Shown piece by piece: positions 6,408 through 15,885 of a DNA stretch of 64,000 nt. Where the stretch lies: NCBI GenBank assembly GCA_958295485.1, contig OY282354.1, forward strand, positions 496,001 to 560,000, read 5' to 3'. Within the stretch, counting starts at the first letter, position 1; each line of letters starts with the position of its first letter. The notes below the pieces were generated by a model that was not told the origin of the DNA, made no database searches, and saw only the letters and a program-made list of their open reading frames with translations. Source of the stretch: an uncultured Gammaproteobacteria bacterium (lineage in GTDB: Bacteria; Pseudomonadota; Gammaproteobacteria; Eutrophobiales; Eutrophobiaceae). Made by a program: the position numbers and the translations under genes.

Positions 6408-8375
6408 ATGATTGCACTGATGATTACCATGATTAACTTCCGGCGAATTGCTGTTGGCCTTCTCTGTCTGGTGGCGGTTTCCGCGCCTGCCGAATCGGTT
6501 AGTGAGCGTTTACAAGGCCTGATTAATCCGTTGGACAACGGCTTCAGTCAGGATGATTTCCTCGACCCGGATACGGCCTTCCGGTTATCTGCGACGCCTC
6601 TCAGTCCCCATGGGGCGCGTTTTGAATGGCTGATAGCCGAGGGTTATTACCTCTACCGGGACAAGTTCCGTTTCATCTCCCTGTCGGAAAACCTGGCGAT
6701 CGACACAGCGGCGATCCAGATTCCCCGGGGCAAGATAAAACAGGATGAGTCCTTTGGCCAGGTTGAGGTCAATACCCGGTTTGTCTCTATTGACGTGCCG
6801 TTGATTGATGCGCGCGCAGATGACCAACCCGTCCTGGTGCAAGTAGGTTATCAGGGTTGCAAGGAAAACTCGATCTGTTATCCGCCGATAAAAAAAGCAA
6901 TCGAAATCGATTTGACGCGAACTCCGGATTCCCCAATACAAACCGGCAGCCAGGCAGTACTTTCAGCGCAAGATAAAATCAAGGAAAAACTGAAGCAAGG
7001 CGGTTTCATGCTGAATATTCTCGCGTTTTTTACGTTTGGTTTATTTTTATCACTTACCCCGTGCGTTTTTCCGATGATTCCCATCCTGTCCGGCATCATC
7101 GTCGGACAATCCGAAACCGTGACGGGGAGACGGGGATTTTTATTATCCGTCGCTTATGTTTTGGCAATGGCGGCGACTTATGCGCTGTTAGGCGTGCTTG
7201 CCGGCTCTTTCCACTTGAACCTTCAGGCCGCTTCCCAAAATGTCTGGGCGATCAGCGCGTTCAGCCTGGTGTTTATTCTCCTGGCGTTATCCATGTTCGG
7301 CTTTTATGAATTGCGTCTGCCGGCAGTTTTGCAAACCCGGCTATTCGCCCTGTCCCAACCACAACAACGTGGTGGTTGGCGCGGCGCCGCGGTCATGGGC
7401 GCCGTGTCCGCCGTAATCGTCGGCCCTTGTGTTGCCCCGCCCCTGGCCGGCGCCCTGCTTTATATCAGTCAAACAGGCAATGCCTTATTGGGTGGAACCG
7501 CATTGTTTTTCATGGGATTGGGTTTTGGCGTGCCTTTATTGGTTATCGGCGCGTCTGCCGGGTCATTATTGCCCCGGGCCGGCCCCTGGATGGAGAAAGT
7601 GAAGCAGGTATTCGGCGTTATCATGGCAGGGGTTGCCATCTGGTTTCTGGAACGCGTCATCCCCGGTTCCATAGCCATGTCGTTGTGGGCGTTGCTGTTT
7701 ATTGTCGCCGCGCTATTCATGGGCGCCCTGGACAAGTGGGAGCGCGCCGGCAACTGGTCAAGATTATTGAAAGGAATCGGCATCGTCGTTTTAGTCTATG
7801 GCGTTACGTTGCTCACAGGCGCCGTATCAGGCTCGGATAATATCTTCAAGCCGCTCGAATACCTGACCGGCAAACCCGCCGCGACCGCATCGACCGGCCT
7901 GAATTTTCAGCGTATCAAAACCACGGTGGATTTAGAGGAGAGGTTAGTCAACGCGAGCGCGGAAGGGGAGCAGGTGATGCTGGATTTTTATGCAGACTGG
8001 TGTATTACCTGTATCGAGATGGAAGAAGACACATTTGCCGATCCAAGAGTAAAGCAGGTTTTGTCAAATGTTGTTTTACTACAGGCGGATGTAACGGCTA
8101 ATGATGATGACGATCAGCAGTTGCTTAAACAATTTCAGATCTTCGGGCCGCCGGCCATATTGTTTTTCGGCGCAGACAAACAGGAGATGAAAGAGCGCCG
8201 GCTTGTCGGCTATGTAAAGCCCGAACAATTTCTGCAACACCTGACAAAAGTGATAAGTGATGTTCCTCTCCCCTCGAGGGAGATGGCCGGCGCGAGGGGG
8301 GCGGAACCGGGGACAGGCATGATCCCGCGCCTTTCTCCCCACCCTGACCCCCTGCCTCGAGGTGGGAAGGGATGA
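6408..8375 (+). CDS. dsbD: Thiol:disulfide interchange protein DsbD
   Basis: A 655-residue membrane reductase that carries electrons from cytoplasmic thioredoxin to periplasmic partners. After a signal peptide (VGLLCLVAVSAPAES), the periplasmic alpha domain has YQGCKENSICYPP (near 149-160). The membrane beta domain carries the two active cysteines in LTPCVFPM (about 217) and VGPCVAPP (about 340). The C-terminal thioredoxin-like domain has DWCITC (about 530). The start at 6408 is the longest; 6429 is an alternative. The last ~37 residues are read from an intergenic-type GC-rich repeat and are unlikely to be part of the ancestral protein. The stop overlaps the next gene start. Confidence 0.95.
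   Translation: MIALMITMINFRRIAVGLLCLVAVSAPAESVSERLQGLINPLDNGFSQDDFLDPDTAFRLSATPLSPHGARFEWLIAEGYYLYRDKFRFISLSENLAIDTAAIQIPRGKIKQDESFGQVEVNTRFVSIDVPLIDARADDQPVLVQVGYQGCKENSICYPPIKKAIEIDLTRTPDSPIQTGSQAVLSAQDKIKEKLKQGGFMLNILAFFTFGLFLSLTPCVFPMIPILSGIIVGQSETVTGRRGFLLSVAYVLAMAATYALLGVLAGSFHLNLQAASQNVWAISAFSLVFILLALSMFGFYELRLPAVLQTRLFALSQPQQRGGWRGAAVMGAVSAVIVGPCVAPPLAGALLYISQTGNALLGGTALFFMGLGFGVPLLVIGASAGSLLPRAGPWMEKVKQVFGVIMAGVAIWFLERVIPGSIAMSLWALLFIVAALFMGALDKWERAGNWSRLLKGIGIVVLVYGVTLLTGAVSGSDNIFKPLEYLTGKPAATASTGLNFQRIKTTVDLEERLVNASAEGEQVMLDFYADWCITCIEMEEDTFADPRVKQVLSNVVLLQADVTANDDDDQQLLKQFQIFGPPAILFFGADKQEMKERRLVGYVKPEQFLQHLTKVISDVPLPSREMAGARGAEPGTGMIPRLSPHPDPLPRGGKG
8267..8371. repeat. GC-rich intergenic-type repeat read into dsbD
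   Basis: The segment contains CTCCCCTCGAGGGAG (short inverted repeat), a G-rich stretch, then the pyrimidine-rich complement ending CTCGAGGTGGGAAGG. It resembles dispersed, unstructured proline/arginine-encoding repeats found between bacterial genes. Here it replaces the end of the dsbD frame and supplies the Shine-Dalgarno-like GGGAAGGG before the next gene. Confidence 0.5.
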
Positions 8376-8980
8376 TTCCTTACAAGGACATGAGCAAGCG
8401 CGTATTGTTGCCGGCGGTCCTTGGATTGATCATCGCTTCCGCTTACGCAGGCTTTCGCTTTTACCACTATCAGCAAGCAGAAAAGACTACCCCGACGCCG
8501 GTAGTAGAAACCGATAACAACAAAACAAAAGGGAACCGGTTGATCGAAGCCGCCCGGATCACAGGCGTCCCAAGACCGGAATTCAGCCTGCCGGATATCA
8601 ATGGACGACTACGTTCAATCAACGAGTGGGACGGGAAAGTGATTGCGTTGAATTTCTGGGCAACCTGGTGTCCCCCCTGCCTGGAGGAAATCCCGGAGTT
8701 TGTTTTATTGCAGGCCAAGTACCAGGCGGACGGACTGCAATTCATCGGCATCGCCTTGCAACAGCCGGCCCCGGTGCGGCAATTCGTCAAAGAGCATGGG
8801 ATGAACTACCCGGCGCTGGTCGGTGAGACTGAGGTCATCAAGCTGGCGGAAGCCTACGGCAACCACATCGGCGCGCTGCCCTATACCGTGATTATCGATA
8901 GAAACGGGCTGGTGGCCTACGTCAAGCCCGGCCCGCTGTCGCGGGAGCAAGCGGAAAGCGTCATCACCTCGTTGTTATAA
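8372..8980 (+). CDS. TlpA-like thioredoxin-fold protein
   Basis: A 202-residue membrane-anchored thiol-disulfide oxidoreductase. The N-terminal hydrophobic segment (VLLPAVLGLIIASAYAGFRF) should anchor it or act as an uncleaved signal. The AhpC/TSA-Redoxin type domain begins VPRPEFSLPDINGR and includes LNFWATWCPPCLEEIPEF with a WCPPC active site near residue 100. The cis-proline region reads GALPYTVIIDRNG. Its start overlaps the dsbD stop (ATGA); the reductase next door is the obvious electron donor, so it probably works in periplasmic disulfide reduction or cytochrome c maturation. The start could also be the methionine at codon 7. Confidence 0.88.
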   Translation: MIPYKDMSKRVLLPAVLGLIIASAYAGFRFYHYQQAEKTTPTPVVETDNNKTKGNRLIEAARITGVPRPEFSLPDINGRLRSINEWDGKVIALNFWATWCPPCLEEIPEFVLLQAKYQADGLQFIGIALQQPAPVRQFVKEHGMNYPALVGETEVIKLAEAYGNHIGALPYTVIIDRNGLVAYVKPGPLSREQAESVITSLL

Positions 8981-9170
8981 GACATTCCCTGAATAAGGGG
9001 GTGCGGCATGTTCGGGTTTTTCTTTTGGGGCATGATGGCCAAGGGTGACCCCCTGAACAGGGGAATTCATCAAAAACAGCCAATTTTCCCTCGTAATTTC
9101 GCCCATTGTCTGCTAACATGCCAAGAAAAGCATCAAATTTCTTGAAATCAGCAAGTAATAAACGATAACA

Positions 9171-9611
9171 ATGGCAAAAATACTGGTACTGCACGGGCCA
9201 AACCTGAACCTGTTGGGGGAGCGGGAGCCTGAAGTCTATGGAACGACTACCCTGGAGGAAATCAACCAGGGTCTCATCGATACCGCGACACAGCTCGGTC
9301 ACAGCCTGACGCATTTTCAATCCAATGCCGAGCACGGCTTGATCGACAGAATCCACCGGGCAAAGAGAGAACAGGTCGAATTCATCATAATCAACCCCGG
9401 CGCGTTTACCCATACGAGTATCGCCTTACGCGACGCTTTTTCAGGCGTCGGGGTTCCGTTTATCGAGGTCCATCTGTCAAACGTGTTTGCCCGGGAAGAA
9501 TTCAGGCGGCAGTCCTACCTGTCAGACATCGCGGTCGCGGTAATCAGTGGCGCCGGCGCCGGCGGGTATCGTCTGGCCTTACAGGCCGCATTGGAAAAAC
9601 TGAAAGGTTGA
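9171..9611 (+). CDS. aroQ: 3-dehydroquinate dehydratase, type II
   Basis: A 146-residue type II dehydroquinase, third step of the shikimate pathway. [20 protein letters not shown] at the N-terminus includes the catalytic tyrosine loop. The family motifs [31 protein letters not shown] (catalytic His) and PFIEVHLSN are all present. Length is normal. It starts the aroQ-accB-accC-fis cluster. The 190-bp gap before it contains CCCC/GGGG-type short repeats (for example CCCCTGAACAGGGG near 9050) but no gene. Confidence 0.97.
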   Translation: MAKILVLHGPNLNLLGEREPEVYGTTTLEEINQGLIDTATQLGHSLTHFQSNAEHGLIDRIHRAKREQVEFIIINPGAFTHTSIALRDAFSGVGVPFIEVHLSNVFAREEFRRQSYLSDIAVAVISGAGAGGYRLALQAALEKLKG

Positions 9612-9617
9612 GAGGCG

Positions 9618-10094
9618 ATGGATATCCGCAAAGTCAAAAAACTGATCGAGATGCTGGAAGAATCCAGGATTGATGAAATTGAAATCCATGAAGGTGAAGA
9701 ATCGGTCAGGCTCAGTCGCAACAGCGCCTCGATTACCCAGACTCCCGCCGTTATTCAGGCCCCGGAAACACAATCGGTCAAGGGTTATGGCGAGACCGGC
9801 GCCGGTATGGAAGCTACCCCGGCGGCCGAATCCACGGAAACAGCAGAGCCCGAGGAGAATATAGTCAGGGCGCCCATGGTTGGCATTTTTTATGAAGCCC
9901 AGGCGCCCGGCAAACCGTCTTTTGTCGAGTTAGGCCAGGTCGTAAAAGAAGGAGACGTGCTCTGTATTATCGAAGCGATGAAGATCATGAACCAGGTCGA
10001 GGCCGAGCGAGGTGGCGTCATCAGCAAGATCATGGTCGAAACCGGCGAACCGGTGGAGTATGGCCAGCCCCTGTTTGTCATTCGCGAGGCATAA
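9618..10094 (+). CDS. accB: Biotin carboxyl carrier protein of acetyl-CoA carboxylase
   Basis: A 158-residue BCCP. The N-terminal half binds the carboxylase complex (DIRKVKKLIEMLEES..EIEIHEGEESVRL). An Ala/Pro/Thr-rich linker follows (about residues 38-75). The C-terminal biotinyl domain has CIIEAMKIMNQVEAE, with the biotinylated lysine near residue 120. It supplies carboxybiotin for malonyl-CoA synthesis in fatty acid production. It begins six bases after aroQ and is followed 56 bases later by accC, the classical operon. Confidence 0.97.
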   Translation: MDIRKVKKLIEMLEESRIDEIEIHEGEESVRLSRNSASITQTPAVIQAPETQSVKGYGETGAGMEATPAAESTETAEPEENIVRAPMVGIFYEAQAPGKPSFVELGQVVKEGDVLCIIEAMKIMNQVEAERGGVISKIMVETGEPVEYGQPLFVIREA

Positions 10095-10150
10095 CCCTGT
10101 GCCAGCCCGCATTTTCACCGGGGGCATGGTAATCGAAGAAATAAATCACC

Positions 10151-11494
10151 ATGCTTGAAAAGATAGTCATTGCCAATCGTGGTGAAATTGCTCTGCGCAT
10201 CCTGCGCGCCTGTCGTGAACTTGGCATAAAAACCGTTGCGGTTTTCTCTGAGGTAGACCGCAAGCAAAAGCACGTGCGGTTGGCCGATGAGTCGGTTTGT
10301 ATCGGCCCCGCTGTTTCTTCCGAAAGTTACTTGAATATTCCGGCTGTAATCAGCGCCGCGGAAATTACCGATGCCGTGGCCATTCATCCCGGTTACGGGT
10401 TTTTGGCCGAAAATGCCGATTTTGCCGAACGGGTGGAAGAGAGTGGTTTTATTTTCATAGGGCCGCGGGCGGATACCCTTCGCTTGATGGGAAGTAAAAC
10501 CTCAGCGCGGGAAGAAATGCGGAAGTTCGGGGTTCCCTGTGTACCGGGTTCCGCCGGCACTATCGGTGATAACCTCGATGAACTCGGCAGGTTGGCCAGG
10601 CGCATCGGTTATCCGGTCATTATTAAAGCGGCGGCCGGCGGGGGGGGGCGGGGGATGCGAGTAGTCCGCAGCGAGGCAACCCTGCGCAACGCCATGGCAG
10701 TGACCCGCGCCGAGGCGGCTACCGCTTTTGGTGATGACACGCTGTATATGGAAAAATTTTTAGACCACCCTCGCCACATCGAAATTCAGGTGCTGGCGGA
10801 TGAGAAAGGCAACGTCATCCACTTGGGTGAAAGAGACTGCTCGATGCAACGCCGCCATCAAAAAGTGATTGAAGAAGCGCCGGCCATCGGCATTGCAGAT
10901 GAAATGAGGGCTGAAATTGGGAACAGTTGCGTCAATGCCTGTCGCGCTATGGGTTATCGCGGCGCCGGCACGATTGAATTTTTATATGAAGACGGAGAAT
11001 TTTATTTCATCGAAATGAATACCAGGATCCAGGTTGAGCACCCAGTCACCGAGATGGTGACCGGCGTTGATATCGTCAAGGAACAGTTACGCATCGCGCA
11101 TGGCGATGAACTCAGCTATAAACAGGATGACATTCGTTTTAACGGCCATGCGATTGAATGCCGAATCAATGCCGAGGACCCGGATACGTTCATGCCATCG
11201 CCGGGAAAGATACAGCATCTCCACCAGCCGGGAGGACCGGGAATTCGTATAGACACCCATATTTATGATGGATACAGCATACCTCCTCACTATGATTCAA
11301 TGATCGCTAAATTAATTGCCCACGCAGAGACCCGGGAGTTGGCTTTGGCGAGGATGTCTACGGCCTTGTCCGAATTAGTCATAGATGGCATTAAAACCAA
11401 TATTCCGGTACATCAAAAATTACTGGATGACGCCGCGTTTATCTCAGGCGGCACGGATATCCATTACCTGGAAAACAAGCTCGGTCTTAAATAA
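10151..11494 (+). CDS. accC: Biotin carboxylase subunit of acetyl-CoA carboxylase
   Basis: A 447-residue ATP-grasp enzyme that carboxylates the biotin on AccB. Landmarks: [22 protein letters not shown] at the start, [15 protein letters not shown], the glycine-rich ATP loop [32 protein letters not shown], and [20 protein letters not shown]. Length is typical. The glycine loop is encoded through a run of nine G (10640-10648). The gene ends 100 bases before fis; prmA and dusB, often found between accC and fis in gammaproteobacteria, are absent. Confidence 0.98.
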   Translation: MLEKIVIANRGEIALRILRACRELGIKTVAVFSEVDRKQKHVRLADESVCIGPAVSSESYLNIPAVISAAEITDAVAIHPGYGFLAENADFAERVEESGFIFIGPRADTLRLMGSKTSAREEMRKFGVPCVPGSAGTIGDNLDELGRLARRIGYPVIIKAAAGGGGRGMRVVRSEATLRNAMAVTRAEAATAFGDDTLYMEKFLDHPRHIEIQVLADEKGNVIHLGERDCSMQRRHQKVIEEAPAIGIADEMRAEIGNSCVNACRAMGYRGAGTIEFLYEDGEFYFIEMNTRIQVEHPVTEMVTGVDIVKEQLRIAHGDELSYKQDDIRFNGHAIECRINAEDPDTFMPSPGKIQHLHQPGGPGIRIDTHIYDGYSIPPHYDSMIAKLIAHAETRELALARMSTALSELVIDGIKTNIPVHQKLLDDAAFISGGTDIHYLENKLGLK

Positions 11495-11529
11495 AGGAAT
11501 CCCTGAATCCGCATCAATTATTCCTTGTC

Positions 11530-11543
11530 GATTATTAATAATC
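11530..11543. promoter_or_regulatory. Perfect palindrome upstream of fis
   Basis: GATTATTAATAATC is a perfect 14-base palindrome in an AT-rich stretch about 50 bases before the fis start. Its position suggests a regulator binding site or a stem at the accC end. No partner protein can be named. Confidence 0.35.
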
Positions 11544-11594
11544 GGGTATTATTATGAAACCATGACGCTTACAAGAATCGCGGCATAATAATAG

Positions 11595-11885
11595 ATGAAA
11601 TCAACCGAACAGGATTTAACAGAGCTGACATCGACTGCCCGTGGTTTGAGTGAGTGCGTCGAAGAAGCCATGGATAATTATTTCAAGGACCTGGATGGGC
11701 ATGAAGCGTCGGAATTATACGAATTGATTATCTCCCAGGTTGAAAAACCCTTATTTGAAACGACATTAAAAAATTATAAAGGCAATATCAGCCGCGCGGC
11801 GCAGGCGCTTGGCTTGAACAGGGGTACGGTACTCAGCCGGTTAAAGAAATACGGGTTGAATAACAAAACCCTTCAACCGGAATAG
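11595..11885 (+). CDS. fis: Nucleoid protein Fis
   Basis: A 96-residue Fis protein. The N-terminal part has the dimer helices (LSECVEEAMDNYFKDLDGHEASELYELII). The C-terminal helix-turn-helix is nearly canonical: KPLFETTLKNYKGNISRAAQALGLNRGTVLSRLKKYGL. Fis bends DNA, organises the nucleoid and activates rRNA promoters. Its usual context, downstream of a tRNA-dihydrouridine synthase gene (dusB), has been replaced by direct adjacency to accC. The ATG lies about 50 bases before an AT-rich leader end; no strong ribosome binding site is seen. Confidence 0.95.
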   Translation: MKSTEQDLTELTSTARGLSECVEEAMDNYFKDLDGHEASELYELIISQVEKPLFETTLKNYKGNISRAAQALGLNRGTVLSRLKKYGLNNKTLQPE

Positions 11886-11936
11886 AAATCTCTCCGGCCT
11901 CCTTGCTTTCCGGCGCTTCTTTATGAATATCGAATT

Positions 11937-13499
11937 ATGGCGATTATAAGACGCGCGCTCGTCAGTGTTTCGGATAAATCCGGCATCATGGAATTCTGTC
12001 AGGCGCTCAACCAATTGGGCGTCGATATCCTTTCTACCGGCGGTACATTCAGGCTGCTGCAATCCAATGATGTTCAGGTGACGGATGTGTCCGCTTATAC
12101 CGGTTTTCCGGAAATCATGGACGGGAGGGTAAAAACCTTGCACCCAAAAATACATGGAGGCTTGCTGGGTCGACGGGGCAGGGATGATAAGATCATGGAA
12201 GAACTTGGCATCGCGCCCATCGACCTACTCGTTGTCAACCTGTATCCGTTTGAAGCCACTGTCAGCCAGGTTGATTGTCCCCTGGCCGAAGCACTGGAAA
12301 ATATTGATGTCGGGGGGCCGGCAATGCTCAGGGCGGCGGCTAAAAATCACGAATTTACCGGTGTGGTCGTCGATACGGCGGATTATGAAGGCGTATTGGA
12401 TGAATTAAAGAAAAATGAAAATCGGCTGAGTCATGCAACCTGTTTCAGGTTGGCGCAAAAAGTATTTGCCCATACGGCGAATTACGATGCCACCGTCTCC
12501 AATTATTTGGGCGCATTGGACCATCAAGGCGAAAGTAAAAATTACCCGGACACTTACACGATGCAGTTCAAAATTTCTCAAGAGTTGAGATACGGTGAGA
12601 ATCCTCACCAGACTGCCGCTTTTTACATGAGGCCAAAACCGGGCGACGGCACGTTGGCCGCCGCCCGGCAACTACAGGGAAAGGCGCTTTCATATAACAA
12701 CATTGTCGATTCTGATGCCGCGTTGGAATGTGTAACGGGTTTTTCCAATCCTGCCTGTGTCATAGTGAAACACGCCAATCCCTGTGGCGTTGCGGAAGGC
12801 GAGTCCCTGCTCGAGGCTTATGGCAGGGCTTACGCCACCGACCCGACCTCGGCATTCGGCGGCATCATTGCCTTTAACAGAACCCTGGACGGGGAAACTG
12901 CGAGAAAAATAATCGATCAACAGTTCGTGGAAGTCATATTGGCGCCGGACGCAGAGGAGGGCGTCCTGTCGATAACGGGAGAGAAAGCCGGCGTGCGCGT
13001 GTTGATTACGGGCGAACGTCAGCGCCAGTTGGAACAGCTCGAGTTAAAACGAGTCAGCGGCGGCTTGCTGGTCCAGGATGGCGATACGGAGCTGATCAAG
13101 TCAGGGGAATTAAACGTTGTCACCAGGCGTAAACCGTACAAAACGGAACTCGATGATATGTTATTTGCCTGGCAGGTGGCGAAGTATGTCAAATCCAACG
13201 CCATCGTCTATGCAAAAAATCGGCAGACCATCGGTATCGGCGCAGGACAAATGAGCCGGGTGTATAGCGCCCGGATTGCCGCGCTCAAAGCGGCCGATGA
13301 AGGTTTGCAGGTGGCCGGCGCGGCGCTGGCATCAGATGCCTTTTTCCCATTCCGGGATGGGATAGACTCCGCCGCGGAGGCCGGCATTGCGGCCGTCATA
13401 CAGCCGGGGGGCTCAATGCGTGATGAGGAAGTTATCGACGCGGCGGACGAGCACGGGATGGCAATGGTGTTTACCTCGATGCGTCATTTCCGCCACTAA
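11937..13499 (+). CDS. purH: Bifunctional AICAR transformylase / IMP cyclohydrolase
   Basis: A 520-residue enzyme for the last two steps of IMP synthesis. The N-terminal cyclohydrolase domain begins [15 protein letters not shown] and has [34 protein letters not shown]. The C-terminal transformylase domain shows [39 protein letters not shown] and [24 protein letters not shown]. Length is typical. It is followed 30 bases later by purD, the usual purHD pair. fis lies 51 bases upstream on the same strand. Confidence 0.98.
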   Translation: MAIIRRALVSVSDKSGIMEFCQALNQLGVDILSTGGTFRLLQSNDVQVTDVSAYTGFPEIMDGRVKTLHPKIHGGLLGRRGRDDKIMEELGIAPIDLLVVNLYPFEATVSQVDCPLAEALENIDVGGPAMLRAAAKNHEFTGVVVDTADYEGVLDELKKNENRLSHATCFRLAQKVFAHTANYDATVSNYLGALDHQGESKNYPDTYTMQFKISQELRYGENPHQTAAFYMRPKPGDGTLAAARQLQGKALSYNNIVDSDAALECVTGFSNPACVIVKHANPCGVAEGESLLEAYGRAYATDPTSAFGGIIAFNRTLDGETARKIIDQQFVEVILAPDAEEGVLSITGEKAGVRVLITGERQRQLEQLELKRVSGGLLVQDGDTELIKSGELNVVTRRKPYKTELDDMLFAWQVAKYVKSNAIVYAKNRQTIGIGAGQMSRVYSARIAALKAADEGLQVAGAALASDAFFPFRDGIDSAAEAGIAAVIQPGGSMRDEEVIDAADEHGMAMVFTSMRHFRH

Positions 13500-13529
13500 C
13501 CCGCCTTCCCGCCAAGTTACGTATCCTTA

Positions 13530-14834
13530 ATGAAGATATTAATCGTTGGTGGCGGCGGGCGTGAACATGCCATTGCCTGGAAGGCGGCTCAATCGCCTGA
13601 CGTGGATAAGGTCTATGTCGCGCCGGGCAATGCCGGGACAGCGGAAGAAAACAAAGTTGAAAATATCCCCATAATCCCGGCCAGGATTCCCGAGTTGATC
13701 GCATTTGCCCGACAAAACTCCGTCGCGCTGACTATAGTGGGACCTGAGGCTCCACTGGTTTCAGGTATTGTCGATGATTTTACCAATGCGGGTTTGCGTT
13801 GTTTCGGCCCGTCGAAAAATGCGGCCGCGCTGGAAGGCTCGAAGAGTTTCAGCAAGGCTTTTCTCAGGCGACACGACATTCCGACGGCTGAATATGATAC
13901 CTTCACCGAACTTGGCGCGGCCATTGATTATATCGAGTCAAAAGACGCGCCGCTCGTTGTCAAGGCCGATGGTTTGGCCGCAGGTAAAGGCGTCACCGTC
14001 GCTGTCACCCCCGGGCAAGCCAAACAGGCGGCGACCGATATGTTGAGCGCCGATAAATTTGGTGAAGCGGGACATCGTATAGTGATAGAGGAATTTCTTG
14101 CCGGGGAAGAAATCAGCTTCATTGTTATCAGCGACGGTGAAAATGTCCTGCCACTGGCCAGTTCCCAAGACCACAAGGCCAGGGACGATGGAGATTCAGG
14201 CCCGAATACCGGTGGCATGGGGGCATATTCACCGGCCTTGATTGTGAACGAGGCATTGAATGACAAAATCATGCGGCAGATCATAGAGCCGACGATCAGG
14301 GGCATGCGGGCGGAAGGCAGGCCCTACAGGGGGGTTCTGTATGCCGGACTTATCATTGATGACAGCGGTGAGCCCAAAGCGCTCGAATTCAATTGCCGCC
14401 TCGGAGACCCGGAGACACAACCCATAATGATGCGCCTTGAAAGCGACTTGCCGGAATTGTGTGATATGGCCTTGGCGCAACGCCTGCGCAATGCCCCGGT
14501 CGAATGGGATAATCGTGCGGCGGTCGGCGTTGTCATGGCCTCGTCAGGCTATCCTGAAAGCGCTACCAGGGATCGGGTTATTTTCGGTCTGGATGCTGAA
14601 TTTGGCGAGGATGTAAAGGTCTTTCATGCCGGCACGAAAAGAGTCGGCGATGACGTGCTCACCAATGGCGGACGGGTGTTATGCGTCACGGCGCTCGCCG
14701 ATGATATCGCGGGAGCTAAAAACAAGGCTTACGAGGCGGTTGCAGCCATACAATGTGACGCCCTGTTTTACCGCGCCGATATCGCCTGGCGGGCGGTAGC
14801 GCGTGAAACAATGACTATACATAATGGTTTTTAG
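13530..14834 (+). CDS. purD: Phosphoribosylamine-glycine ligase
   Basis: A 434-residue GAR synthetase (ATP-grasp) catalysing the second step of purine synthesis. It begins MKILIVGGGGREHAIAWKAA and includes VGPEAPLVSGI, FGPSKNAAALEGSKSFSKAF, VVKADGLAAGKGVTVA, GPNTGGMGAYSPA and LEFNCRLGDPETQPIMMRLESDL. All are hallmark PurD motifs. It lies 30 bases after purH and is probably co-transcribed. Confidence 0.98.
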   Translation: MKILIVGGGGREHAIAWKAAQSPDVDKVYVAPGNAGTAEENKVENIPIIPARIPELIAFARQNSVALTIVGPEAPLVSGIVDDFTNAGLRCFGPSKNAAALEGSKSFSKAFLRRHDIPTAEYDTFTELGAAIDYIESKDAPLVVKADGLAAGKGVTVAVTPGQAKQAATDMLSADKFGEAGHRIVIEEFLAGEEISFIVISDGENVLPLASSQDHKARDDGDSGPNTGGMGAYSPALIVNEALNDKIMRQIIEPTIRGMRAEGRPYRGVLYAGLIIDDSGEPKALEFNCRLGDPETQPIMMRLESDLPELCDMALAQRLRNAPVEWDNRAAVGVVMASSGYPESATRDRVIFGLDAEFGEDVKVFHAGTKRVGDDVLTNGGRVLCVTALADDIAGAKNKAYEAVAAIQCDALFYRADIAWRAVARETMTIHNGF

Positions 14835-14933
14835 TTATCAGGACAGGGGGCAAGCCGGCATCAACCTGAAACTGAAAGCAGATAATGCCTGACAGACAGA
14901 ATTGAAAAGGTATGCTAAAAAGAAACCGAAATT

Positions 14934-15173
14934 CAAAATCCGGTTGATCCCTTTTTTTCAATGGTGGATAGAAGGAAAAAATTGCATCGTGAGCTTGTGC
15001 TTGATTTTCATAAGGATAATTCGGAGATAATGCGCGCTTTTGCGGGTTATCATAGCGAAGTTGAGAGAATGGGTTCCTGTCGTGCGCCGGTGCAGGTATT
15101 CGCCAAAGGCTCCGGCGCCAGTCGTGGATTCAATTTGCTCTGGGATGAAATAAGCGGGAAATTGCTTTCATAA
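14934..15173 (+). pseudogene. C-terminal remnant of a ParA/MinD-like ATPase
   Basis: From about 14934 the frame encodes PVDPFFSMVDRRKKLHRELV and later HSEVERMGSCRAPVQVFAKGSGASRGFNLLWDEI. I recognise these as the C-terminal part of ParA-family partition ATPases (the family usually has PFFSMVDRRKKLHRE and an S-x-A-x-x-Y-x-x-LW-x-EI ending). The Walker A and B motifs are missing, and the preceding bases are not coding. An ATG at 14961 could still produce a 70-residue peptide. It is treated as a truncated gene. The 125 bases between purD and this fragment are otherwise featureless. Confidence 0.6.
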
Positions 15174-15394
15174 CGCAGGTTATCGGGGTAAAAGATGCCT
15201 GTTTAATAGAAAAAGCTGTATATTTGTTTTTTGTTTTCGTAAAACCCTGTAATATTCGGGGTAAGTTTACGGAGGAATCGCTCCAGAGCAACAGGATTTT
15301 ATCCGTGATGTCGGTTGTCGTTCAGGACACGAGGACATAGCGGATAACGTTGACCAGTAAACATTAATCGTATTTTTTTATAGTGAGGGGAAAA

Positions 15395-15727
15395 ATGACT
15401 AACAGATCTGCAACGATGACTACAAAGCAAACCAAAGCTCAAATCCTGGGTGATATTGCCGAAGATACCGGCCTGACAAGAAAACAAGTCGCTGCCGTAC
15501 TTGATTCAATGGCTGACTTGGCTACGCGTCATTTGAAAGGGGGGGGGTCCAGCGAATTTACCGTACCGTCACTCGGGGTGAAATTACAAAGGGTGATAAA
15601 ACCCGCTCGTCAGGCGCGTCCTGGTGTAAACCCGGCTACCGGTGAAAAAATAACCATAAAGGCAAAACCGGCGTCGGTTGCAGTTCGTGCGACACCATTA
15701 AAAGCCCTGAAAGATTCTGTATCTTAA
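15395..15727 (+). CDS. HU family DNA-binding protein
   Basis: A 110-residue HU/IHF-like protein. TKAQILGDIAEDTGLTRKQVAAVLDSMADLATRHLK forms the helical dimer body. GSSEFTVPSLGVKL, RPGVNPATGEKITIKAKPASVAVRATPLKALK forms the DNA-binding arm and C-terminus with the conserved R-x-G-x-NP-x-TGE. The start at 15395 has GAGGGG upstream; a GTG at 15383 is less likely. The N-terminus carries a short extra Thr/Ser/Lys-rich stretch. Codons 49-51 sit in a run of nine G (15539-15547), a possible slippage site. The 220 bases upstream are AT-rich and likely promoter, without a clear consensus. Confidence 0.88.
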   Translation: MTNRSATMTTKQTKAQILGDIAEDTGLTRKQVAAVLDSMADLATRHLKGGGSSEFTVPSLGVKLQRVIKPARQARPGVNPATGEKITIKAKPASVAVRATPLKALKDSVS

Positions 15728-15761
15728 GCCTGGCTCAAGAATACCCTGAACAAGCCCATTT

Positions 15762-15792
15762 CCGCATCAAGCCTGTTCCGGGCTTGATGCGG
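15762..15792. repeat. Perfect 12-bp inverted repeat after the HU gene
   Basis: CCGCATCAAGCC (15762-15773) and GGCTTGATGCGG (15781-15792) pair perfectly across a 7-base loop. It lies between the convergent HU and hisH genes. The sequence resembles common dispersed hairpin repeats of Proteobacteria; it lacks a T-run and so is not a classical terminator on the plus strand. Confidence 0.6.
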
Positions 15793-15885
15793 GACAGGTT
15801 CCAGACTTGCCGGAATGCGGAAAATAACAATGTGAATTTTATTTTCCCGGCAAATTTCCGACAGGACCCCGGCCAAAATAAGCGG

